64,000 bases of DNA from UBA2428 sp002343545 (lineage in GTDB: Bacteria > Bdellovibrionota > UBA2428), in assembly GCA_937952285.1 (NCBI GenBank), contig CALFZE010000057.1:32953-96952 (forward strand), written 5' to 3'. The translations under genes and the position numbers were made by a program. This document shows positions 1-8,848 of the stretch, piece by piece. The notes under the pieces were generated by a model, which was not told where the DNA came from, did no database searches, and was given only the letters and a program-made list of their open reading frames with translations. Position 1 is the first letter of the stretch, and each line of letters opens with the position of its first letter.

Positions 1-28
1 CGACGAGGATCCGTTGCTTCTTGGCCAT
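1..28 (-). CDS. Possible 5' end of a gene leaving the left edge
   Basis: An ATG at 28-26 on the minus strand opens a frame reading M-A-K-K-Q-R-I-L-V before the window ends. The basic start followed by hydrophobic residues resembles the first strand of a Rossmann or receiver domain, but nine codons cannot identify a family. It lies just beyond a strong hairpin that follows the DUF1428 gene. Confidence 0.3.
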
Positions 29-43
29 GCCGCGATTCTACGC

Positions 44-75
44 GAGGACCCCGCGTCGTCAAACGCGGGGTCCTC
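44..75 (-). terminator. Strong GC-rich hairpin downstream of the DUF1428 gene
   Basis: A perfect 13-bp inverted repeat (arms 44-56 and 63-75, 6-nt loop) begins 15 bp beyond the stop of the minus-strand gene at 91. It is probably a transcription end. No clear T-run follows on either strand, so factor-independent termination is not certain. Confidence 0.45.
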
Positions 76-90
76 TCCGGACTCGAGAGG

Positions 91-453
91 CTATTTCGAG
101 TGGATGAGGGTCTTGAAGATACCCGTGCTCAAGCGCTTCATGTCGAAAGGCATCTCGGGGAACTTGTCGGCCGCCATGCGGGGGTCCGCGTGGACCTTCT
201 TAACGACGGCGCTCCGGTGCGACTTGGATTTATAGACGACGAAAGCGAAGACGAGCGTTTCGTCGGACTTGAGCTTGCAGAGCTGCGGGAAGCTCGTGCC
301 CCAGCCGTTCTTGAGGTCCGCGCCCACGCATTCGTAGTAATCCAGCGCGCCGTGCTCCATCCAAACTTTGTAACCGACGCGCGCCATCTTCTTGTAGGCG
401 GCCAGATTCTTTTTCTTAACGGGAATCACGAAACCATCGACGTATCGGCTCAT
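91..453 (-). CDS. DUF1428 family protein
   Basis: This 120-residue cytosolic protein matches the DUF1428 family, small ferredoxin-like alpha/beta-barrel proteins of unknown function. Visible hallmarks are the opening Y-V-D-G-F-V, the E-H-G-A-x-x-Y-x-E segment near residues 34-42, a D-P-R-M motif and a C-terminal M-P-F-D-x-K-R. I start it at the ATG at 453 (M-S-R-Y-V-D-G), which fits the family N-terminus, rather than four codons upstream. Full length for the family. It sits downstream of the K+ channel gene on the same strand with a 34-bp gap, so the two could be cotranscribed. No enzymatic role is established. Confidence 0.85.
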   Translation of the reverse strand: MSRYVDGFVIPVKKKNLAAYKKMARVGYKVWMEHGALDYYECVGADLKNGWGTSFPQLCKLKSDETLVFAFVVYKSKSHRSAVVKKVHADPRMAADKFPEMPFDMKRLSTGIFKTLIHSK

Positions 454-487
454 AGGGTCCTCCATAAAATTCGCGGGAAGGCGGATC

Positions 488-2224
488 CTATCCCACGTAA
501 TAGACTCGTTCGGCGTAGCGGAAGCGCTGCTCGCGGACGCGCCCGATCCCCATGTAGACGAGCGCGACGATGCCGAAGCGCCCCGCTAGCATGAGCCCCG
601 AGATCCACAGTTTTCCGAAGGCGCTGAGTTGGGGCGTCACGTCGAGCGAAAGACCGACCGTGGAAAGGGCCGAGACGATCTCGAAGAAAAGCCCGAAAGC
701 ATCCGGCGCTTCGAAGGGCAGGAGCACGAGGAGGCTTCCGAAGGCGAGCAGAAGGTAGATCAGGACGATCGCGACGCACTCGAGGAGCGTCGAAGCCGAG
801 ATCTCGGATCGACCGAACTGGATCCAGCGATGTCCGCGCAGGGAACTCAGGGCGGCGCTCACGAGCACGCCGATCGTCGTCGTTTTGAGTCCCCCGGCGG
901 TCGAGAGCGGGGATCCGCCGATGGCCATGAGCACGACGATGAGAAGCTGGCTTCCGATCGTAAGCGTCGAGTGCGGCACGAGCCCGAAGCCGGCCGTGCG
1001 CGAGGAGACGCTGTAAAAAAGGGCGTTCCCGAAGCGTTCCGCGGCCGGGCGCCCGGCCACCGCGAGCGCCGTGCTCTCCGTCAGGTAAAGGCCGACGGTG
1101 CCCAAGATGAGGAGCGCAAGGCTAACGCCCACGGTCAGCAGCAAATAAGGAGGCCACGGGAGGCGTCGCCGTTGGGGATTGCGCGAGCGATCGAAGACTT
1201 CGAAGAGGATCGGAAAGCCGATGCCGCCCGTCACGATGAGGGTCCCCACGACGGATTTGAAGGCGAGCAGCCCCGGGACTTCGAGGCCCGGCGGAAAGCT
1301 CGAGAAACCCGCGTTGCAGAAGGCCGACACGGCGTGAAAAACGGCGTGAAAGAAACGCCCTTCCTGATGGGAGGGCAAAAAGAAGTAAAGCGCCAGGCTG
1401 CCGGCGGCTTCGCAGGCGAAAGTCGTCGCGAAGACCCGTCCGACGAAGCGATTGAGCCCGGCGAGATCGGGGCTGCCGTGGGCTTGCGCCGAAGCGAGGG
1501 AATGCGAAAGCGAGAGCCGGTGTCCGGCGAGCGCCGCGAGACCGGCGCCCAAAGTCACGATGCCGAGCCCGCCGATTTGGATCAGAAAGAGAAGCACGAA
1601 ATGGCCGAAAAATGAGAGCGTCGCGGCGGTCGACACGGGCGCGAGGCCCGTCACCGAGACGGCCGAGACGGAGAGAAAAAAGGCGTCGACGAGCGAGAGG
1701 TGCGCCCCGTCGCGCAAGCTGATCGGCAGGATCAGCAGGAGGGTGCCGAAGAACGCGGCCGAGGCGTAGAGCAAGAAAAAGGTTCGGAGCGGATTCGCCT
1801 CCAGGAAATTTTGCACGGCCCGGCGCAGTCCGGGCCCCTTCCAGAGCGTCCGGAGGAGTTCGAGCAAGCAGAAGGCATGCAGCAAAGTCCGATCGCGGAC
1901 GGGCGTGAGCCCTTGCCAGGTCTCCGTGGGATGCGGAATCCAGCGGAGGCTCCAGGCGATCGCGAGGACGGCGACCCAAAAAGCGAGAAACGCCGGGATG
2001 ACGGGCCGCCAGGGACCGCGGAGGAAATGGCGATTCCGAAGGTCTTCGCGGCGGAGCCGACGAAGATCGAGAAGATGGCGGAGGAGCCCACGGCTCGCCT
2101 TGAAGAGCACGAGCAAGCCTAAGGAGCTCTGAAAAAGGGGCCAGCCCGGGAAGCGGAAAAGCCCCAGGTCCAGCAGGAGCAGGCACAGAAGGCTCAAAAG
2201 CACGAGCGGTTCCCGTATCGTCAC
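488..2224 (-). CDS. Trk/Ktr-type potassium uptake channel subunit
   Basis: A 578-residue inner-membrane protein of the TrkH/KtrB superfamily, the ion-conducting subunit of K+ (or Na+-coupled K+) uptake. Four pore-loop signatures are visible in order, each with the selectivity-filter glycine: S-V-T-G-L-A, F-C-N-A-G-F, S-R-T-A-G-F and L-S-T-V-G-L. Many hydrophobic segments surround them, with extra N-terminal membrane segments before the first pore loop. The GTG at 2224 is chosen because the frame upstream is only antisense to lysS. The regulatory NAD-binding partner (TrkA/KtrA) is not in the window. KtrB and TrkH cannot be told apart with certainty. Confidence 0.88.
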   Translation of the reverse strand: MTIREPLVLLSLLCLLLLDLGLFRFPGWPLFQSSLGLLVLFKASRGLLRHLLDLRRLRREDLRNRHFLRGPWRPVIPAFLAFWVAVLAIAWSLRWIPHPTETWQGLTPVRDRTLLHAFCLLELLRTLWKGPGLRRAVQNFLEANPLRTFFLLYASAAFFGTLLLILPISLRDGAHLSLVDAFFLSVSAVSVTGLAPVSTAATLSFFGHFVLLFLIQIGGLGIVTLGAGLAALAGHRLSLSHSLASAQAHGSPDLAGLNRFVGRVFATTFACEAAGSLALYFFLPSHQEGRFFHAVFHAVSAFCNAGFSSFPPGLEVPGLLAFKSVVGTLIVTGGIGFPILFEVFDRSRNPQRRRLPWPPYLLLTVGVSLALLILGTVGLYLTESTALAVAGRPAAERFGNALFYSVSSRTAGFGLVPHSTLTIGSQLLIVVLMAIGGSPLSTAGGLKTTTIGVLVSAALSSLRGHRWIQFGRSEISASTLLECVAIVLIYLLLAFGSLLVLLPFEAPDAFGLFFEIVSALSTVGLSLDVTPQLSAFGKLWISGLMLAGRFGIVALVYMGIGRVREQRFRYAERVYYVG

Positions 2225-2305
2225 CGGCGGAAGTCTACGACTCTTCTGGGTTTTCCGCACCCTCCGGCCTTGCGGCGGCGTCCCGGGGGCTCTAAGACGG
2301 GGGTC

Positions 2306-3835
2306 ATGGCCGAAAAGACCCCGCCGACCCCCACCGCTCCCGCGTTGTCGCTCGACGAGCAAACCCAGGTCCGCCGCGAGAAGCTCGAAAAGCTCCGCGC
2401 GGAAGGTTTGGCTTATCCCCACGACGTCAAAGTCACGCACACGACGGCGGACATCTTCAAGCGCTTCAGCCAGCCCAAACCCGACACGGACGACACGGCC
2501 GCGGTTGCGGAATTCGGTCGGGTGGCCCTCGCGGGTCGCGTCGCCTTCTTCCGCAGCTTCGGTAAGGCCGGCTTCGTGAAGATTCGGGATCGCCACGGGC
2601 AGATTCAACTTCACGTCGCGAAGGACAAGGCCGACGCGGCGGGCTTCGCCGCTTTCGAGGGCCTTGATTTGGGCGACATCGTTCGCGCGGAGGGGACCCT
2701 CTTCCGCACGAAGACGGGCGAGCTCTCGGTGAGCACGGAGCACTTCGAGATCCTCTCGAAGTGCCTCCACGCCCCGCCGGACAAGTTCCACGGTCTCGCC
2801 GACATCGAGGAACGCTACCGTCGTCGTTACCTGGACCTCTTCACGAACGAGGATTCCAAGAAGGTCTTCTTGGCTCGCTCCAAGATCGTCCAGGGCGTGC
2901 GGGATTTCTTCCTCAAGCGCGACTTCCTCGAGGTCGAAACGCCGATGCTGCACCCGCTCGTGTCGGGCGCCACGGCCAAGCCCTTCACCACGCACCACAA
3001 CACGCTCGACCGCAAGCTCTACATGCGCATCGCGCCCGAGCTCTACCTCAAGCGTCTCGTCGTGGGCGGCATGGAGCGCGTCTTCGAGATCAACCGCAAC
3101 TTCCGCAACGAGGGGATGAGCACGCGGCACAACCCCGAGTTCACCATGCTCGAGTTTTACATGGCCTACGGCACCTACCATGACCTCATGGACATGACCG
3201 AGGACATGATCGCGGGCCTCTGCCAGGATCTGCACGGTCGCACGCGCATCGAATACCAGGGCAAGGAAATCGAACTCGCCAAGCCCTACGCGCGCATCAG
3301 CATGGAAGATGCCGTGCTCAAGTGGTCGGGCTACAAAGGCTCGCTCTCCGACGGCAACGCCATGCGCGCTTATCTCAAGGAGAAGGGCGTCAAGATGTCG
3401 GGTCGCGAAGGCCTCGGCGGCTTGCTCGCGATTCTCTTCGACGAAGAGGCCCAGCCGCACCTTATCCAGCCGACTTTCATCACCGGCTATCCCGTCGAGA
3501 TCAGCCCCCTGGCCCGTCGGGCCGGCGCGAAGTCCCCCCAAGGCTTCGAGATCACCGAGCGTTTCGAGTTCTTCGTGAACGGTCAAGAGATCGCGAACGG
3601 CTTTAACGAGCTGAACGACCCCGACGATCAGAAGGCGCGCTTCGAGGCGCAGCTCAAAGAGAAGGACGCCGGTAACGACGAGGCGACGGACTTCGACGCC
3701 GACTACATCATGGCCCTCGAGTACGGGCTGCCGCCGACGGCGGGCGAAGGCGTCGGCATCGACCGTCTCGCGATGCTGCTCACGAATTCGGCGAGCATCC
3801 GCGACGTCATTCTCTTTCCGATCATGCGGGATTGA
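2306..3835 (+). CDS. lysS: Lysine--tRNA ligase (class II)
   Basis: A 509-residue class II lysyl-tRNA synthetase that charges tRNA-Lys in the cytosol. An N-terminal OB-fold anticodon-binding domain (about residues 60-170) precedes the catalytic core. Motif 1 lies around F-L-E-V-E-T-P-M-L, motif 2 around F-R-N-E-G-M-S-T-R-H-N-P-E-F, and motif 3 near the end around G-x-G-I-D-R-L-A-M-L-L-T. The ATG at 2306 gives the usual M-A-E-K opening; the 12 upstream codons look non-coding. It diverges from the K+ channel gene across 81 bp and is followed 6 bp later by the lipoprotein-release permease, probably in one operon. Length is normal. Confidence 0.97.
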   Translation: MAEKTPPTPTAPALSLDEQTQVRREKLEKLRAEGLAYPHDVKVTHTTADIFKRFSQPKPDTDDTAAVAEFGRVALAGRVAFFRSFGKAGFVKIRDRHGQIQLHVAKDKADAAGFAAFEGLDLGDIVRAEGTLFRTKTGELSVSTEHFEILSKCLHAPPDKFHGLADIEERYRRRYLDLFTNEDSKKVFLARSKIVQGVRDFFLKRDFLEVETPMLHPLVSGATAKPFTTHHNTLDRKLYMRIAPELYLKRLVVGGMERVFEINRNFRNEGMSTRHNPEFTMLEFYMAYGTYHDLMDMTEDMIAGLCQDLHGRTRIEYQGKEIELAKPYARISMEDAVLKWSGYKGSLSDGNAMRAYLKEKGVKMSGREGLGGLLAILFDEEAQPHLIQPTFITGYPVEISPLARRAGAKSPQGFEITERFEFFVNGQEIANGFNELNDPDDQKARFEAQLKEKDAGNDEATDFDADYIMALEYGLPPTAGEGVGIDRLAMLLTNSASIRDVILFPIMRD

Positions 3836-3841
3836 GGCGGG

Positions 3842-5095
3842 GTGGGGGCGTTCAGCCGCGATTGGTGGCGACTGAGCTGGGTTTGGCTCGTCGACCCCGC
3901 GCACCGCTCGCCCCCGGGGCGGCAGGTTCTCTTTCGTAGTTCCATTCGCGTCGCGGCCCTGAGTCTCATGCTCGGCGTGGGCGCGCTCAGTCTCACGCTT
4001 TCGATCTTCAGCGGCTTCTACCGGACTTGGTCGCAGGGGGTCGCCGATGCCCTCGGACACGTCGTGATCGACACGGATTGGCGCACGCGGGCCGAGCTGC
4101 GCGATCTCGTGACCCACTTTCCGCGCGGAGTCCAACGCGTCGAGACCTTCTGGAATTCCCAGGGACTGCTCGTCGGCAAGGACGGCGGTCGCGGCGTTTT
4201 GATCGAGGGGCGCGGTGAACTCGCGGCCGCGGACGCGGCGCCGAGCGAGTCGACGCCCGACGTGCAGCTTAAGCTGGGCGCCCCGCTCGCCGAGTACCTC
4301 GGCGTCGAGGCCGGCGGCACCGTCCGTCTGCTCTTGCCGGGCGTCATCGAGCGCGCCGTCGAGGCGCGCATCAGCGATCTCGTGCGCTACGGCATGTACG
4401 ACGTCGATTCCCGCTACGCGCTCGTGGACGACGCGAGCTTTGCTGCTTGGGCGAGCGTGCACGACCCCGAAGTCTTCGCGCGGCGTCCGGGCGACGCGCG
4501 CGGTTTGCGCGTCTTCTTTGATCCCGCCGTCATCGACCCGCTCGACGTCGAGAAAGTCGAAGCTTGGCGGACGGGCTTCCGCGCGGCGATCCAGGACACG
4601 GAGTGGTCCTTCGAGACGACGACCCGCACTTGGCGCGAGCAACGCAAGAACGCCTTCGGTGGCATGGATCTCGATCGTCAGCTGCTCACGATCGTCATCG
4701 GGTTGCTCACGATCGTGGCGGCCTTCAACGTCGTGGCGAGCCTCGTCGTGCTCTTCACCGAGCGCGATCGTGAGATGGCCACGCTCGTGGGGCTCGGGCT
4801 TTCGCGTGGTGCCTTCACGCTGTGGACGGGGACGCTCGGTCTCATCATGGGATTCTTTTCTTCGCTCGCGGGGATCTTCGTGGGGTGGGGGCTCGGGCGG
4901 CTTTTGCAGATGAGCCCTCTCGGCGCGCTGCCGGCCAAGGTTTACAACGTTGAGCGCTTGCCGCTCGCCTTCGTCTGGACGGAGCAGCTCAGCATCTTGG
5001 GCTTCGGGACGCTTTGCGCCTGGCTCGCGGCCGTCATTCTGGGCTGGAGCCTCGCTCGAATGGATATCCTGCGCGTGCTAGGACATCGCGGGTAG
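3842..5095 (+). CDS. Lipoprotein-releasing ABC transporter permease (LolC/LolE family)
   Basis: A 417-residue inner-membrane permease of the LolC/LolE-MacB-FtsX type. One transmembrane helix lies at about residues 37-60, followed by a large periplasmic domain to about 275, then three C-terminal helices. This is the standard LolCE layout. With the LolD ATPase 10 bp downstream and bamA and skp next, it probably extracts outer-membrane lipoproteins from the inner membrane. Only one permease gene is present here, so the complex may be a homodimer, as with LolF-type systems, or the partner is elsewhere. The start is GTG at 3842, six bases after the lysS stop. Confidence 0.85.
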   Translation: MGAFSRDWWRLSWVWLVDPAHRSPPGRQVLFRSSIRVAALSLMLGVGALSLTLSIFSGFYRTWSQGVADALGHVVIDTDWRTRAELRDLVTHFPRGVQRVETFWNSQGLLVGKDGGRGVLIEGRGELAAADAAPSESTPDVQLKLGAPLAEYLGVEAGGTVRLLLPGVIERAVEARISDLVRYGMYDVDSRYALVDDASFAAWASVHDPEVFARRPGDARGLRVFFDPAVIDPLDVEKVEAWRTGFRAAIQDTEWSFETTTRTWREQRKNAFGGMDLDRQLLTIVIGLLTIVAAFNVVASLVVLFTERDREMATLVGLGLSRGAFTLWTGTLGLIMGFFSSLAGIFVGWGLGRLLQMSPLGALPAKVYNVERLPLAFVWTEQLSILGFGTLCAWLAAVILGWSLARMDILRVLGHRG

Positions 5096-5105
5096 GGAGG
5101 ACATC

Positions 5106-5813
5106 GTGGAAGTCGAGCCGACGCCGCCGCTCGCGGCGGAAATTCTTTTGGATGCGCGCGGTCTGCACAAGACCTACCGGGGCGGCGGCGAAGAGCTGCG
5201 CGTCCTGCGCGGCGCCGACCTGCAGCTGCGCAAGGGCGATTTCGTCGCGCTGCTGGGCAACTCGGGCTCGGGCAAGTCGACTTTTCTGCAATGCCTCGGG
5301 CTTTTGGACCACGTCGAGGAGGGCGAAATCCTTTTCGGCGGCCGTGAAATTTCGCGGCTCGGCGAAGGCGACCGCGCTGACTTGCGCTTGCGTTCGATCG
5401 GCTTCGTCTTTCAGTTCCACCATCTCATCCCCGAGCTGACGGCGCTCGAGAACGTGCTTTTGCCCTCGTCCCTCGCGGGTCGCCGCGACAAGGCGTGGGC
5501 GCTCGAACTGCTGCGTCTCGTCGGCCTCGAAGACAAGGTGGCGCGCTACCCGTGGCAGCTTTCGGGGGGCGAAAGCCAGCGCGTGGCGATCGCGCGCGCG
5601 CTCGTAAACCGTCCGACGCTGCTGCTGACGGACGAAGCGACCGGGAATTTGGATCGCCCGCGGGCGCAGGAGATCGTCGATATCTTCGCGAAAATTAACC
5701 AGAATTTTGGAACCACGATTTTGTCCGTGACCCATGACGAAGGCTTGGCCCTGAAGTATGGTCGCAGACTCCGTCTCAAGGACGGGATCGTTGGGGAGTG
5801 GACGGGAGACTAG
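5106..5813 (+). CDS. lolD: Lipoprotein-releasing ABC transporter ATPase LolD
   Basis: A 235-residue ABC ATPase that powers the adjacent permease. Walker A is G-N-S-G-S-G-K-S, the Q-loop is F-V-F-Q-F, the signature is L-S-G-G-E-S-Q-R-V-A and Walker B is L-L-L-T-D-E-A, with the switch H in V-T-H-D. The H-H-L-I-P-E-L-T segment after the Q-loop is typical of the LolD/MacB branch. It starts at GTG 5106, ten bases after the permease, and ends one base before the bamA start, so the three genes are tightly linked. Function is inferred from family and neighbours. Confidence 0.93.
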   Translation: MEVEPTPPLAAEILLDARGLHKTYRGGGEELRVLRGADLQLRKGDFVALLGNSGSGKSTFLQCLGLLDHVEEGEILFGGREISRLGEGDRADLRLRSIGFVFQFHHLIPELTALENVLLPSSLAGRRDKAWALELLRLVGLEDKVARYPWQLSGGESQRVAIARALVNRPTLLLTDEATGNLDRPRAQEIVDIFAKINQNFGTTILSVTHDEGLALKYGRRLRLKDGIVGEWTGD

Positions 5814-5814
5814 T

Positions 5815-8193
5815 TTGGGATCTTCGATCGGTACGTTCTCGCGCAGGCTTCGTTCCATTCGTTTTTTGGCGTTGGCCGCTGGGCTGTCTAGCCCGCTGCT
5901 CGCGTGGGCCGCGCCGCTCACGGCCGTGAAGGTCGAAGGCTCCCGTCGTATCGAAGCCGACGCCATCCTCGAGAAGGTCCAGTTGAGGGCGGGCGCCGAA
6001 GCGACCCCCGAAGCCGTGCGCGCCGATATCCTGCGCGTTTTCTCGATGGGCTACTTCGAGGACATCCAGGCCGACCTGCGCGGCGGTGAGCTCGTTTACG
6101 TCGTGCGCGAGCGCCCGCTCGTCACCGAGATCGTCTTTGAGGGCAGCGAAGAATTCGAGAAGAAGGACCTCGACGAAGCCACGGGACTCAAGCCCTTCAC
6201 GGTCGTGAATATCGGCAAGGTGCGCGCCGCTTCGCAGGCCATCGCCAAGAAGTACGAAGAAAAGGGCTACTACTTGGCCCGCGCGGACTTCGAGCTCCGC
6301 CCCGTCACGGACGAGGCCCGCCAAGGACGCAACGAAGTCCAACTCGTCTATAAGATCACGGAAAACGAGAAGGTCCGCATCCGTAAGATCCATTTCCTCG
6401 GCAACAAGTACGCGACCTCGGGTGACCTCAAACAGGTCATGCAGACCGCCGAAGGCCACGCCTTTTCGTGGATGACGAGCGGCGGGACTTACCGAGAAGG
6501 CGCCTTCGAGCGCGACCTTGCCGTGCTGGCCTTCTACTACGGCAACGAAGGCTTCATCGAAGCCAAGATCGCCAAGCCGCGCGTGACCCTGAGCCAAGAC
6601 CGTCGCTACATCGACGTCATGATCACGGTCGAGGAAGGTCAGCAGCACTTCCTCGGCAACGTCGAGTTCCGCGGCGACCTGCTCTTCTCGACCGACGAAC
6701 TTCGCAAGAGCTTCGAGATGAAGGAAGGCGAGGTTTTCTCGACGGGCAAGCTGCAGGAGCAGATCCTCAAGCTGACCGACAAGTACGGCGACGAGGGCTA
6801 CGCCTTCGCGAACGTCATCCCGCGGCCCTCCGTGCGGGAAGGCTCGAACGTCGTGGACCTGCTTATCGACCTCGAAAAGGGCGAGAAGGTCTACTGGGGC
6901 AAGATCTCGGTCACGGGCAACTCCAAAACCCACGACAAGGTCATCCGCCGCGAGCTTCCTTTCGCCGAAGGCGAGCTCTACAACGCGACCAAGCGCAAGA
7001 AGGGCCTTGAGCGCGTGCGTCGCCTCGGCTTCTTCGGTCAGGACGTGAACTTCCTCACGTCGACCCCGCGCGGGTCGACGAACATCCTCGACCTCGAGAT
7101 CCGCGTTTCGGAAAAGCCCACGGGCTCGCTCAACGTCGCGGCCGGTTACTCGACGGGCGCGGGCGGTTTTAACCTGCAGGTGCAGGTTTCGCAGAATAAC
7201 CTCTTCGGTCGTGGGCAACAGCTTTCGCTGAACGCCCAGGTCGACTTCGGCGAGAACGGGCAAAAGACTTTCACGCTCAACTTTACCGATCCCAAGATCT
7301 TCGATACCGAGTGGCTCGGTGGCTTTGACCTCTACATCCAGCAGTACTCGTCGGCGGATCCGCTCAAGAACTACGACCAGCGCCTGAGCGGCGGTGCGCT
7401 GCGCACGGGGCGCGAGCTCTACGACAACCTCATGCTGCTCGGCACGTACAAACTGCAGCACTACCGGCTGACGGACGCCATCTCGGACGCGATCTTCACG
7501 GATCCGACCAAGGATAAGGAATCCTTCATCAGCTCGATCGAGGCTTCGCTCCAGTACGACACGCGGAACAACCGTCTCGATCCCTCGGGCGGGGAATTCG
7601 CGTCGGTCGCGGCGGAGTTCGCGGGCCTCGGCGGTCGGACCTTCCAGAAGTTCGTGGCGGGCGCGCGCGTCTATCGCCGCGTCGCTTGGAAGCTCGTTTA
7701 CCGTTCGAACGTCGAGTACGGCTTCCTCGCGAACGTTTTCGGCAACGACACGCTGCCGGACACGGAACGCTTCTCGCTCGGCGGCATCTTCTCGCTGCGG
7801 GGCTACCCGTGGCGCAGCATCGGCTCGCGGGTCGACATCCCGGCCGGCGCGGGCATGCGCGCGAACGCGGTGGCGGATCTCAATCGACGGGGTGTGGGTT
7901 CCTACCCCTTCGTCAAAGGCGGCGTGCAGAAGCTCGTCATCAACCAGGAACTCGAGTTCCCGCTCATCCCCGAGGCCGACATCCGCCTCGCGCTCTTCTT
8001 CGACGCGGGTAACGCGTGGGACGGCGCCTTCGGCGCGGCGTCTCCGACCCTGCTCACGAACTACGGCTGGGGCATCCGTTGGTACAGCCCGCTCGGCCCC
8101 TTGCGCTTCGAGTGGGGCTACCCCCTCACCTCGATCCCGACGAAACAAGGCAAGGGCACCGAGTTCCACTTCGTCATCGCCCCGACTTTCTAA
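5815..8193 (+). CDS. bamA: Outer membrane protein assembly factor BamA
   Basis: A 792-residue Omp85 protein, the core of the outer-membrane beta-barrel insertion machine. A signal peptide ends at about A-W-A|A-P, five POTRA repeats run to about residue 430, and the C-terminal half is a 16-strand-type barrel. The conserved loop-6 motif R-G-Y is seen in S-L-R-G-Y-P-W-R, and the protein ends in Phe as expected of a beta-signal. The start is TTG 5815, one base after the lolD stop with a GGGAG-like site upstream; the only ATG in frame (5758) lies inside lolD and would spoil the signal peptide. The skp gene follows, the classic order. Confidence 0.95.
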   Translation: MGSSIGTFSRRLRSIRFLALAAGLSSPLLAWAAPLTAVKVEGSRRIEADAILEKVQLRAGAEATPEAVRADILRVFSMGYFEDIQADLRGGELVYVVRERPLVTEIVFEGSEEFEKKDLDEATGLKPFTVVNIGKVRAASQAIAKKYEEKGYYLARADFELRPVTDEARQGRNEVQLVYKITENEKVRIRKIHFLGNKYATSGDLKQVMQTAEGHAFSWMTSGGTYREGAFERDLAVLAFYYGNEGFIEAKIAKPRVTLSQDRRYIDVMITVEEGQQHFLGNVEFRGDLLFSTDELRKSFEMKEGEVFSTGKLQEQILKLTDKYGDEGYAFANVIPRPSVREGSNVVDLLIDLEKGEKVYWGKISVTGNSKTHDKVIRRELPFAEGELYNATKRKKGLERVRRLGFFGQDVNFLTSTPRGSTNILDLEIRVSEKPTGSLNVAAGYSTGAGGFNLQVQVSQNNLFGRGQQLSLNAQVDFGENGQKTFTLNFTDPKIFDTEWLGGFDLYIQQYSSADPLKNYDQRLSGGALRTGRELYDNLMLLGTYKLQHYRLTDAISDAIFTDPTKDKESFISSIEASLQYDTRNNRLDPSGGEFASVAAEFAGLGGRTFQKFVAGARVYRRVAWKLVYRSNVEYGFLANVFGNDTLPDTERFSLGGIFSLRGYPWRSIGSRVDIPAGAGMRANAVADLNRRGVGSYPFVKGGVQKLVINQELEFPLIPEADIRLALFFDAGNAWDGAFGAASPTLLTNYGWGIRWYSPLGPLRFEWGYPLTSIPTKQGKGTEFHFVIAPTF

Positions 8194-8223
8194 GGTTTGA
8201 CGCGGCTGCGCTCAAAGTGGTGA

Positions 8224-8251
8224 AGGCCCCTCGTCCCGAGAGGGGGGGCCT
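8224..8251 (+). terminator. GC hairpin between bamA and skp
   Basis: A bulged inverted repeat (AGGCCCC...GGGGGCCT) lies 30 bp after bamA and 58 bp before skp. No T-run follows, so it may be an attenuator or mRNA-stabilising stem rather than a full terminator. Confidence 0.25.
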
Positions 8252-8308
8252 GCTAAGACAAGGCGATCTTGAGTGGCCCCGGTGGGCGACTTTTTGGAGG
8301 TAGTTTCA

Positions 8309-8821
8309 ATGCAAATTTTCGCTCGTGGCCTCATCTTGGGCCTCATCGCTTCCGTCCTCTCGACCGCCAGCGCCAACGTCAAAGTCGGCGTCGTCGATTT
8401 GCAGCGCGCGCTTCAGGAAACCAAGCGCGGCAAGACGTCCTCGGCCAACTTCGAGAAGGAAGCCAAGGACCGCGAGAAGAAGTTCAAGACGGAGCAGGAA
8501 TCCATCCGCAAGCAGTTCGAAGAGTTCCAGAAGAAGGCCGCCGTGCTGAACGAAAAGGCGCGCGCCGAGCAACAAGCCAAGCTCCAGGCCAAGCTCATGG
8601 AAGTCCAGCAGATGGGCCAAAAGTTCCAGATGGAAGTCGAAGAGAAGCGCACGGGCCTCGCCAAGCCGATCATCGACGGCCTCCGCGCCCTCATCCCCGA
8701 CGTTTCGCGTCGTCGTAGCCTGGACCTCGTGTTGGAGGCGAACTCCGGTTTGCTCTTCGCGATGAACCAGACCGACGTCACGGACGAGCTCATCAAGCTC
8801 TACGACGAAAAGAACCCCTAA
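8309..8821 (+). CDS. skp: Periplasmic chaperone Skp/OmpH
   Basis: A 170-residue secreted protein of the OmpH/Skp family, which holds unfolded outer-membrane proteins in the periplasm for BamA. The signal peptide spans about residues 1-22 (cleavage near S-A-N|V). The mature start V-K-V-G-V-V-D-L-Q-R-A-L is the family hallmark, followed by a long charged coiled-coil arm (about 45-125). The ATG at 8309 is preceded by a good TTGGAGG site; an upstream in-frame start would bury the signal peptide. It sits between bamA and lpxD, as in many proteobacteria. Confidence 0.93.
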   Translation: MQIFARGLILGLIASVLSTASANVKVGVVDLQRALQETKRGKTSSANFEKEAKDREKKFKTEQESIRKQFEEFQKKAAVLNEKARAEQQAKLQAKLMEVQQMGQKFQMEVEEKRTGLAKPIIDGLRALIPDVSRRRSLDLVLEANSGLLFAMNQTDVTDELIKLYDEKNP

Positions 8822-8848
8822 GGGCGCGCCCGCGCACCGGGGACCGTC

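Noticed and set aside
2225..4642. A 1384-codon minus-strand open frame covering the K+ channel gene and running opposite lysS and the permease gene
   Set aside because: Only the part below 2224 shows a protein family. The rest is antisense to well-recognised genes, Arg/Glu/His-rich without domains, and open only because of high GC.
5776..8169. A ~797-codon open frame opposite bamA
   Set aside because: The composition is that of a reverse-complement shadow of a GC-biased gene; bamA on the plus strand has clear motifs throughout.
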